Assembly: GCA_033807775.1 (NCBI GenBank)
Contig: CM066321.1
Span: forward strand, 45,856,850-45,920,849
Length of the DNA: 64,000 nucleotides
Source of the DNA: Saussurea involucrata
Taxonomy: Eukaryota > Streptophyta > Magnoliopsida > Asterales > Asteraceae
Direction of reading: 5' to 3'
Shown here piece after piece: positions 23,540 through 31,603 of this stretch. The position numbers were made by a program, and so were the translations under genes. Positions within the stretch are counted from its first letter, which is position 1. Each line of letters opens with the position of its first letter. The notes beneath the pieces are model-generated. The model saw only the letters and a list, made by a program, of their open reading frames with translations, was not told where the DNA came from and searched no databases.

Positions 23540-23784
23540 TGTTAGAGCATTATTGTATTCAAGATTTACTGTAAAGTCAATGTACTGTATTAGTTGTGAT
23601 TGCCTTTATACCTTGTATGTCATGGGTATAAATAGGCTTGTCTAGTTCATTTGTTAAAAAAGCTTTTGTAATCTTTTAGAAACCTTTTGTAATCCTTTGA
23701 GATCAATACATGGATGACATATTTGCTCTCTAGATTCTCTCTCACTACATTCATATCTTATTGCTAGAGATCTGGGATTTCACA
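23540..23784 (+). repeat. E3 5' LTR (245 bp)
   Basis: TGTTAGAGCATTATTG to GGGATTTCACA. Contains GGTATAAATAGGC (TATA box, about 23628). Identical by eye to 29113-29357. A partial third copy lies at about 24889-25015. Confidence 0.94.
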
Positions 23785-23786
23785 AT

Positions 23787-23798
23787 TGGTATCAGAGC
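23787..23798 (+). other. E3 primer-binding site
   Basis: TGGTATCAGAGC, two bases after the LTR; initiator-Met tRNA type. A truncated repeat (TGGTATCAGA) recurs at 25019-25028 at the edge of the inverted block. Confidence 0.9.
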
Positions 23799-24252
23799 TA
23801 AACAGAAGATTCAAGCAGATCGAAGACCAAATTGAAGATTTTTTACACTGTTCTTGAAGAATTCGGACCAAGAAGAAAACACTGTTCATCTGAAGTCTTA
23901 TCATTCAGACATGGAGTTTTTCTAGATTTTGAGTTTTTGAATCATTTCTTTGCATCGTTCAACTCGGATTTGGATTCTGAACACATTTAATTCTTGCATA
24001 AACATCAAAATCTGCACAGAATTGACAGATCTGATCGATTCTTGAATATTTTTTTAAAAAAAACTTCAAGTTCACTGTTTTGATCTTAATCTGTTCAAAT
24101 TGATCGAATTGTGAATTGCAATCAACAGAAAAAGTGTGCGAATTTCAATTACGAACAATTTGATATAAGATTCATCACAATTGATCAAGAATTGAAGAAG
24201 TTATGGCAGATTAAGTGATTTTGAAGTTCGAAGTGCAGAATTCGGATCATTC

Positions 24253-24662
24253 TTGGTGAATTCGGATCATTCATACTCAATTCGGATCATTCATAGAGAA
24301 TTCGGATTGTTCTTGGAATCACAAGTATATAATTCGACTCAAGAAGCATTCGAATTCATAGAATTCGAACCCTGCTACATTCGAATTGAGGTGAATTCGA
24401 ACTCTGTTAAGTTCGAATTGGTTGAATTCGAACCTAAGTACATTCGAATTGAGTGAATTCGAACCAAGTTAAGTCCGAATTGGGTGAATTCGAACCAAGT
24501 TAAGTTCGAATTGAGTGAATTCGAACCCAGTTACATCCGAATTGAGTGAATTCGAATCCTTCTTCATCCGAATTCATTGAATTCGAACCCTAATTCATCC
24601 GAATTCATTGAATTCGAATCCTTATACATCCGAATTCATTGAATTCGAGATACATTCGAATT
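24253..24662 (+). repeat. E3 leader tandem repeat (31-bp unit, GAATTCGAA..TTCGAATT)
   Basis: From about 24360 roughly nine units of 31 bp repeat (GAATTCGAACC..., then ..TCCGAATTGAGT or ..TCCGAATTCATT). They are preceded by shorter GAATTCGGATCATTC units. Units contain palindromes (GAATTC, TTCGAA), so an RNA copy could fold between neighbouring units. The plus-strand frame 24253-24456 is a by-product of this repeat. E1 and E2 show no equivalent. Confidence 0.8.
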
Positions 24663-24719
24663 CATTGATTTTATCCCGAAATTTTTCCTATAGTGTATTT
24701 CATACACTGTAAGAGCTTT

Positions 24720-27450
24720 TCAAGAAAAATTTTTATATAATTTTTTTTGTGTATTTTCATACACTGTCTGCTTGATCTTCTGAACGATCAATTTCTAGCA
24801 ATATTCAAAATGGTTTTACAACAAGTTATTGTTAAAAGTAGTGGTGAAGATTTGAAGCAAACTCTGAAAAAGGAGATTCCTCCAATTGCAAAAGCTTTTG
24901 TAATCTTTTAGAAACCTTTTGTAATCCTTTGAGATCAATACATGGATGACATATTTGCTCTCTAGATTCTCTCTCACTACATTCATATCTTATTGCTAGA
25001 GATCTGGGATTTATCAATTGGTATCAGATAATACAAAATTACTTGTAAAATCATCTTTTAGCACACATTTAATTCATTGAATGAAAATTGAAAATTTCAT
25101 CTCGTTGAAGTAAATTTGTAAAGATTCAAATTTTCAAAGTGGTAGAAACAAAATATAATCCAATGTTACCTTTTACCACGTTCCTTGAAACAGAAAGATG
25201 TAACAGTTAAAGATATCACCTGAGAAGTGTGAGTTCTAAACTGATTTGTTTAGAAGTCTTAGTCTTTGAAGTACGGGTCCTGAACTGATTTGTCCAGAAG
25301 CCATAGTCGTTGAAGCACGGGTTTTGAACTGATATGTTCAAAAGCCATTAATATTTGTCTCCCCCTTAATGGTACAAATATTTTTCAAAAAATACGCCGC
25401 TTCTCTTCTGTTTTCAGTCATGTGTGTGGTATGTATCTACAATTCAGTACAACACATGAAGAACCTGCAAAACAGATTAAGCAGATTTTGGTACCCAATG
25501 GCACTTGGGTCCTAGTGGGTTAGGTGTAGATTTCTTACAAGGAATACTGTAAGAACCATACCAATAAGAAGTATAATCTTTATGCACAAAATCATTTGAT
25601 CCACAGTAAGAACAACAGATTTTCTTATGTGCCAACCTAATCAGATGATTTACATAATGAATAGGATTAGGTTTAGCATAAGATTTACCTTTTGGCGTAT
25701 TGTTCTTCTTTGCATTTGATGTGGATACAGATGATTTTGGCACATTTTTCTTTGGAACTGTTGTGCCTTTGATTCTCCATTCCATCTTCACCCTCTTGAA
25801 GACTGGAACTTCTTCAGATTTGGAAGTATTAATTTTAGGCACCTTAAGAATATCATCCGATTTATCAAACAGAGGATTATAGAAAAGATTAGAAGAACGA
25901 ATCTGACCTTTTGAGAAATCTGTTGATCTATTAAATTGTTTAGAAGGAATGTTTTTAAAACTTGAACTTGAAGCAGTTTTAAAAGAACATTCAGAATCAT
26001 TTGAATCAACAAATGGAGTCTGAAAGATAGAATTATGACTAGCCTGCTTTGAGACATCAAATTTAAAAATGACGTCTTCAAGTTCTTTGACTTTGTTTAT
26101 TAAAACATTTTTCTCTTTAGAAATTAGATCAAATTTCTTTTGGAGATCAGATTTGATCAACTGATCCTTCATAATATCAGCTGATAAACCAGATAATCTT
26201 TTGGTAAGATTAAGAATCGCATCTTCAAAATATTCGCGTTCCGATTCAAAATCTTTTTCCAAAAATTTTCTTTTATCAGTAATCTCTTTGAAAATTTCCA
26301 TATTTTTCTTTTTAAGGGTTTTACTTTCCTTTTCAAAGAGATTTTTCTTTTCCGTGAAATCTTTTCTTTCCTTTTCCAAAAGATTTTCTAATTCAGAGAT
26401 TTTCACGGAAAGTTCAGAACTTTTAATCTCAAAAGATTTTCGTTCAGTTTCAAATTTAGCTCTTTCTTTTTCGAGCTTGTCTTTTTCTAAAAATAAAACT
26501 TTCTCAAAGTCTGAAACTTGTTTTGAAAGTTTTATACATTTCAGCTCAGTCTCTTTCTTTTCTTCAAAAGAAAAATTAGACAGTTTTCTCTTTAGATCGG
26601 CATTTTCACTGTCCAAGATTTTCCCTATATCTTTAACTTCTTTTAATTGAGCATGTAACTTTAAGTTCCACTTCACTCTCTTTTCTTCTCTACTCTTCAA
26701 ATCGGCATTTTCTTTTTGAAGAGTTGTTACTTTCTCTTGAAGATTCTCGATTTGATCGTGCAGACTTGAGTTGTCTTTCTTTGTTTCAAGATCTGCAATA
26801 TAAACTTCAAGATCAGTTATTCTTTTAGTAAGTTTAGCATTTGAAGAAGAAATGTCTAAAATTTGTCTTTTCAGATCAACATTTTCTTCTTCCAATGCTT
26901 TATTTAAAATATGAGTTGAAGAATTTGAAGCATTATCTTTAACAGGAGTTTCTGATATAGGAGATGTTTCTGATAAAATAACTTGTTGCAAAATTCCATT
27001 ATTTGCCTTAGCTTTTTCAAGTGGCTTTGGAGGTGTTTTTGTTATTATGACTTGTTGCAACACTTCATTATTTGGTTTAACAGATACATGTGAATTAACA
27101 GATGTTTCTGTTATAATGACTTGTTGCAACTTTACATTTGGTTTAACAAAAACTTTTGCAATTGGAGGAATCTCCTTTTTCAGAGTTTGCTTCAAATCTT
27201 CACCACTGCTTTTAACAATAACTTGTTGTAAAACCATTTTGAATATTGCTAGAAATTGATCGTTTAGAAGATCAAGCAGACAGTGTATGAAAATACACAA
27301 AAAAAATTATATAAAATTTTTTCTTGAAAAGCTCTTACAGTGTATGAAATACACTATAGGAAAAATTTCGGGATAAAATTTTTAGACAATGAATTCGAAT
27401 GTGTGCTAAAAGATGATTTTACAAGTAATTTTGTATTATCTAAGTTAGAT
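24720..27450. repeat. Inverted-repeat-bounded, flipped internal block of E3
   Basis: The sense segment 24720-24888 (TGTGTATTTTCATACACTGT, ATGGTTTTACAACAAG, ..) is found again as its reverse complement at about 27175-27362. At the other end 25030-25069 (TAATACAAAATTACTTG) is the reverse complement of about 27411-27450. Between the junctions the whole ORF, the AATCAGTTTAGAAC paragraph and part of the leader are in antisense. The left junction carries an LTR-plus-primer-site fragment (24889-25028). The switch from coding sequence to LTR occurs at a shared AAAAG(C/T)TTTTGT motif. Confidence 0.85.
25477..27237 (-). CDS. Gag-tail coiled-coil protein of E3 (longest member, 586 codons)
   Basis: The frame is open from 27237 (MVLQQVIVKSSG) to 25477. 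This Met is preferred over an upstream in-frame one at 27300 because the sense copy (24810) starts identically. Residues 1-100 hold four imperfect repeats of (K/V/I)LQQVI..(E/K)T. About 115-400 is coiled coil (LEEENVDLKRQI, LEKERAKFETERKSF and similar). A Ser/Asn/Phe-rich linker with RSSNLFYNP follows, then KMEWRIKGT, ICCSYCGSNDFV (about 541-552) and GPKCHWVPKSA before TAA. It has no capsid, protease or pol. It is antisense to the LTR promoters of its own element, so expression from this copy would need another promoter. The protein is clearly homologous to those at 221-1336 and 5130-6410. Confidence 0.8.
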   Translation of the reverse strand: MVLQQVIVKSSGEDLKQTLKKEIPPIAKVFVKPNVKLQQVIITETSVNSHVSVKPNNEVLQQVIITKTPPKPLEKAKANNGILQQVILSETSPISETPVKDNASNSSTHILNKALEEENVDLKRQILDISSSNAKLTKRITDLEVYIADLETKKDNSSLHDQIENLQEKVTTLQKENADLKSREEKRVKWNLKLHAQLKEVKDIGKILDSENADLKRKLSNFSFEEKKETELKCIKLSKQVSDFEKVLFLEKDKLEKERAKFETERKSFEIKSSELSVKISELENLLEKERKDFTEKKNLFEKESKTLKKKNMEIFKEITDKRKFLEKDFESEREYFEDAILNLTKRLSGLSADIMKDQLIKSDLQKKFDLISKEKNVLINKVKELEDVIFKFDVSKQASHNSIFQTPFVDSNDSECSFKTASSSSFKNIPSKQFNRSTDFSKGQIRSSNLFYNPLFDKSDDILKVPKINTSKSEEVPVFKRVKMEWRIKGTTVPKKNVPKSSVSTSNAKKNNTPKGKSYAKPNPIHYVNHLIRLAHKKICCSYCGSNDFVHKDYTSYWYGSYSIPCKKSTPNPLGPKCHWVPKSA

Positions 27451-27683
27451 TTGTTTCAATTTTCACCTCTAAAATAAATCGAAAGGTCAGCAAAACATGA
27501 ATGAAATTATGCTGAATGCTCAAAGTTATGTGAATCTGGATATATATAGAATATAATGCTCAAAAAGCCTATATGTCAGAATGATGGATGGAAATGAAAA
27601 TATGGGCAAAGCACTATGTTTTAGAACCAAGTGATTGAGATAAAATTATTGCACTTTCATTTAGTTTGAAAGTTTGTGCCTGT

Positions 27684-27800
27684 GGCCTTTCTGGTTTGGG
27701 AAATTAAGTTCTAAGGGGTGCTCGTCACCTAGCACCTAAGGCCAACTGGTCTGGGATCTGCTAATCCAAATCCTTCTATAGAATCAGATAGAAAGTCATG
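27684..27800 (+). repeat. Single recombined copy of the E-family conserved non-coding block
   Basis: The left flank matches the first copy of E1/E2 (GAAAGTTTGTGCCTGTGGCC). The right part matches the second copy (GTCACCTAGCACCTAAGGCC, then ATGTTTAACGGTGTATC). This indicates that one unit was lost by recombination between the pair. Confidence 0.75.
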
Positions 27801-27838
27801 TTTAACGGTGTATCTTATTCTTACTAAACTTTTTGATC

Positions 27839-27990
27839 AAAAGATGCCAATGAGCACAAAATCAAAAGATGCCAATGAGCACAAAATCAAAAGATGCCAA
27901 TGCGCACAAAATCAAAAGATGCCAATGAGTACAAAATCAAAAGATTCAAATGTGCATAAAATCAAAAGATGCCAAAGAGCACACATCTCT
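27839..27990 (+). repeat. 25-bp tandem repeat, six copies (E3)
   Basis: Units start (GATGCC or a variant) at 27843, 27868, 27893, 27918, 27943 and 27968. Same unit as in E1 and E2, with two extra copies. Confidence 0.85.
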
Positions 27991-29112
27991 TGAAACTTGG
28001 GAAAATACAAAGTCGCGATAAACCCGTAAATTTGTGAAAATTCTGATTTTGGACAAATAGTGTGAGTAGAGCAAAATATTCTTATATGTTTTAGAATTGC
28101 ATATGCTTGAAGCTAATCATATTTCCCATGCTAGCACACCAAATAGATTTAATAAAGGGGTTGAAACTGAACATTTTTTAACTTGATATACAATGATGAC
28201 TTGTTCTTGAATCCAAACACATGCATTTGATTTCATTTGATTGAAATATTGTTAAATTCTATTAAGTTGAATTTCTTTTGTAAAGCATTCAAATGATCAA
28301 ATGTTAGTAGTTATAAAATGAAGTTCAATGAATTTTATTTTCCTTGTGTAAATTTGTTTTAAAATTTGTGCTACAATTTCAAATACTGTACGTTATTGAA
28401 ATATATGCATACTTTCAGGGGGGAGAAAATAAATTGCTCCAAAATTCTTATTTTGAGGGGGAGCAAGGTTATTCTGTAAGGAGGAGATTGTTAGCAATAC
28501 TCAAAGACACGACTGAAATTGAAAATGGTTTTCGATGATTATGATGCTCACCATCATCGAAAAAGGGGGAGAAAAGTTTAATTTCAATTTCATGTCAAAG
28601 AATTTTCAAATCAAAGATATTTCAAGTTAAGGATTCGTGAACAAAGACTGAAGATTGGGGAGAAGGATCATGTGAAGTCCAAATGTTGCTGAATTTGGTT
28701 ATCTTAGTTCTGAGTGGTTATCGGAATGCGCTTACACCTAAAAGTTCAACAATGTGGATGGCTTCACATCTTTCTGATCCAAACTCTAATCGTTTCTGAT
28801 TTATCTTGTTCCGAATTGATGGTTCTATATAAAGATATGAAATTCATGTTCAAGACTTGAAGACAATCTGTTGAAGATTTTATCGAAGAAGATTGATTTT
28901 TCAAAGAAAAAGGCAATGACTTTTCATGTTTGTCTGAAGATTCTTCAAAGCTGAGTTCTTAAAGAGTGTCAAAGCATATAGTTCACCGTGAACTAGTGGA
29001 GATAAAGCTATTTGAAGATGGTTTGATAGAGTGTCTGTTTGAGAAGATTGACTTTACAAAGAGCTGAATACTGCTGTCAAACTTTTTAAATCTTGAATCC
29101 AAAGGGGGAGAT

Positions 29113-29357
29113 TGTTAGAGCATTATTGTATTCAAGATTTACTGTAAAGTCAATGTACTGTATTAGTTGTGATTGCCTTTATACCTTGTATGTCATGGGT
29201 ATAAATAGGCTTGTCTAGTTCATTTGTTAAAAAAGCTTTTGTAATCTTTTAGAAACCTTTTGTAATCCTTTGAGATCAATACATGGATGACATATTTGCT
29301 CTCTAGATTCTCTCTCACTACATTCATATCTTATTGCTAGAGATCTGGGATTTCACA
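29113..29357 (+). repeat. E3 3' LTR (245 bp)
   Basis: Follows AAAGGGGGAGAT. Reads the same as 23540-23784; the TSD CCATC follows. Confidence 0.94.
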
Positions 29358-29617
29358 CCATCAAATCGGCTTTTTTGTTCTTCAGTCATTTGTTCGTAAG
29401 TTTTAGGCGTCGGTTGAGCTTGAGTACCATCTGCTTGTGCCGGAACAGTCGCCATTGGAGTCGGCTGGGGACCGTCGGTGAGAGCTTGCCAGATGTACTC
29501 ATAATTGTCTTTGGATTCGATGAAGATCAGAAAATGGTCTCGCCACTGTGAGTTTTTGCCTTGATATAGGATCGGTGTCTTGGAGTCAGTGCCCATGGCT
29601 AAAGCGTCGTGAGACAT

Positions 29618-29923
29618 GGTGATATTGCACTAGGTGATCGTAAGATCGAAGGGAGGATTCAAGTGAATAGTGATCTAACGCAAGGAAACCTAAAGTGTCC
29701 TAACGCAGTTCTAAGTGAAGAGTGATACTTAACAGGATAAGCACTGGACAAAATAAATCAGAAAAATGCAACATATAGGAAAATACCGGAAAACTATGTA
29801 AGCACAGAGAAATCCGGAATGTAATCCGGAAAACAATCCGTAATTCAAAAGGAGTCCGGAAACGGTGTAAAATATCGGAGTCCGAGAAGAAATATACCGG
29901 AGTCCGGAATCGAGGTTAGAATC
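29618..29923 (-). other. C4 5' leader, cut by G2
   Basis: Upstream of the C4 gag ATG the minus strand has AACACC/TCCGGA-rich non-coding sequence (TTCCGGACTCCGGTA-type motifs). It has no primer site before G2 begins at 29924. The missing C4 primer site and 5' LTR are expected to the right of G2, outside the window. Confidence 0.6.
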
Positions 29924-30121
29924 TGTCACACCCCGCTAAAGCGGAAACACGAGATGTCACAGTTCAAGGTTTCAATGCGTAAGGTAGAAGACATCACACA
30001 ATCATCATATCATAAAAGTTTACAAGACTACACATGTTCCAAAATACAAATTGTCCAACTACAAAAATTGACATGGTAAGGAAAAAGCGTTGGATGCCGC
30101 TACTTGTGGAGCCTTCTAAAG

Positions 30122-30790
30122 TAGGGGTGTGCAAACCCGATCCGGTCCGAAAACCCGATCCGGTCCGAACCCGAACAAGACCAAAAAATGGCAAACCCGA
30201 AATACCCGAATCCGAAATACCCGAATCCGATTTCTTCCCCGGGTTAGTAGGATCGGGTTGGGGTCAGGTCCACCCACCCGATCCGATCCGAAAACCCGAG
30301 TTGTTTAATTTTTTTTTATAAATATATATAGGCATACGTATCTGATATCTCTAACCTAATTCATCTCTAACCTAATTCCCACCCCCATTTTCACCCTCCA
30401 GCCTCCAGGCTCCATCGTCGGCCACCCTTCGCCACCGCTGTCCTCCAGGCTCCATCGTCGGCCAGACGGCCACCCTTCGCCATCGCTGTCCACCACCGGT
30501 CCATCGCACCACCACCGCACCACCTTGCTCACTTGCTCAGTTGCTTGGCCGAAGAAGTGAACCAGAACCACCGCACCACCACCGTGAATCTGTTTTTGTT
30601 TTTAGTGAACCACCGCACCACCACCAACCCGAATCCCCGACCGACCCGGAGCCGAACCCGAGTGCCCCAATATCCGAAATCCGATATGTTTATCGGACGG
30701 CTGTCGGGTGGCCACACCCCACCCCGAAATCCGATCGGGTTCGGTGTTTTCGGCCCCGACCCGCCCGACCCGACCGTTTGCACACCCCTA
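30122..30790. mobile_element. Non-autonomous hAT-type element (669 bp) with 8-bp TSD
   Basis: Terminal inverted repeats TAGGGGTGTGCAAAC and GTTTGCACACCCCTA, flanked by the 8-bp duplication TTCTAAAG (30114-30121 and 30791-30798). The empty site is visible in the G2 5' LTR (GCCTTCTAAAG near 61378). The interior is rich in CCCGAA/CCGATCC motifs and a C/T/G-rich central part (CCACCACCGCACCACC). It has no transposase, so it needs a hAT transposase in trans. Confidence 0.93.
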
Positions 30791-31603
30791 TTCTAAAGTT
30801 CAACCTTACTTGATATTTCCTTAAAAGCATGTAAGGAGAGGGTCAACTATGGAATAGTTGGTGAGTTCACAGGTTTTCGGTATGCAAAAAAGTTTTCATG
30901 CAAGTTTGTAAATCCACAAAGTGGATTGAGTATTCGGTTGTAATAGTAAAGCATTTTTGTAAACCCGTACAATGGATTTAGTATTCGGTTATAGTAATAA
31001 AGCATTTTGTAAATCCGCACAATGGATTTAGTATTCGGTTGACAACATGCGGAAGGTATGATATCATATGCAATATGTCAAGCAATGAGCCCACTACCCA
31101 AACCTACTTGACCGTACTTCCACGCCCCAAATGACACATGTTCCTCACAAACATGATAAGTTTTGTAGTAATTATGCACTCGCGAGGTGAGTGGGTTGTC
31201 TACCAAATAACGTTATCCATAATATACCGGGTGACTCGCAATTGAGTTAATGGGAGTGTATGTTTTGTATCGGGGACTTTCACATAATCGTTAAACTCAG
31301 AATCGCTAACATAACCATATATACCGAAGCGCATTAAAGTTCGTAGCAATGTAAATCGTTTGAGTAGATAAAAACAACCGATGCGTAAGTAAAATTTGTA
31401 ACATGCTTTTCACCCCAAAATGTACAAAATAGTAAAAAGGGGCTGTGAAAACTCACAGTGGTATGCGAAGATGTTCTCAAGAGGTTCGCAATGCAATCCG
31501 TAAACGATCCTACTTCGATCCTACGAACGTAAGGACACTAGTAAGATTCTATGCTTAAGCTTTAGTCCTTGATATCGCTTAGTTATCCAAACCACCATAA
31601 AAT

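Larger units (their letters stand above)
23540..29357 (+). mobile_element. E3: young pol-less copia-derived retroelement with an inverted coding block
   Basis: LTRs 23540-23784 and 29113-29357 (245 bp each, identical by eye), TSD CCATC at 23535-23539 and 29358-29362, primer site TGGTATCAGAGC at 23787, and polypurine tract AAAGGGGGAGAT before 29113. All of these run plus-strand. The internal ORF (27237-25477), however, is on the minus strand. A second copy of the leader and start codon in sense (ATG 24810) runs only 35 codons before switching into LTR sequence at about 24889. The insertion splits the C4 gag frame exactly. Identical LTRs argue for very recent insertion. Confidence 0.92.
20183..29617 (-). 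pseudogene. C4 copia gag, broken and split by E3
   Basis: The N-terminus at 29617 (MSHDALAMGTDSKTPILYQG, then W..HFLIFIESKD) is typical copia Gag. It runs to 29363, continues at 23534 across E3 (EKHAKRYLVQSLPNAIYTTI, ..MWDQVAKMMSGSKVG) and stops at a solo-LTR-like insert (23402). About 100 or more capsid residues are missing. From 22814 it resumes (DPLALVSDKRGK), with an acidic segment and a clear zinc knuckle CYNCGKLGHFAKDC (22444-22403). A coiled-coil region follows (22326-21841, 21747-21215), then a linker, the Cys motif CLCCSHCGLNDFV (20400-20370) and IYKWVPKIV before TAA near 20205. Only about 2.7 kb is gag; 23540-29357 is E3. The tail is the counterpart of the E1-E3 proteins. Confidence 0.8.
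15420..29923 (-). mobile_element. C4: decayed Ty1/copia element, interrupted by E3, a solo-LTR-like insert and G2
   Basis: Minus-strand order is leader (29923-29618), gag start (29617), gag remainder, protease, integrase, RT, RNase H (ending about 16733), GGGGGAGC tracts (16430-16300) and a TCCGGA-rich end. Integrase before RT proves the copia class. The 5' LTR is not visible because gypsy element G2 begins at 29924 in the leader. E3 (23540-29357) sits in gag with an intact CCATC duplication. Many stops and frameshifts mean this copy cannot make working proteins. Confidence 0.8.

Noticed and set aside
24253..24456. Short plus-strand ORF with EFEP.YIRIE repeats.
   Set aside because: Produced by the 31-bp leader repeat; no homologue in E1 or E2.
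26201..26650. Open frame of 149 codons on the plus strand.
   Set aside because: It is the antisense shadow of the E3 coiled-coil gene; its Ser/Phe/Leu-rich composition is the complement of Lys/Glu codons.
29324..29617. Possible small host gene (MSHDALAMGTDSKTPILYQG..).
   Set aside because: It is the N-terminus of copia Gag and continues precisely at 23534 once E3 is removed.
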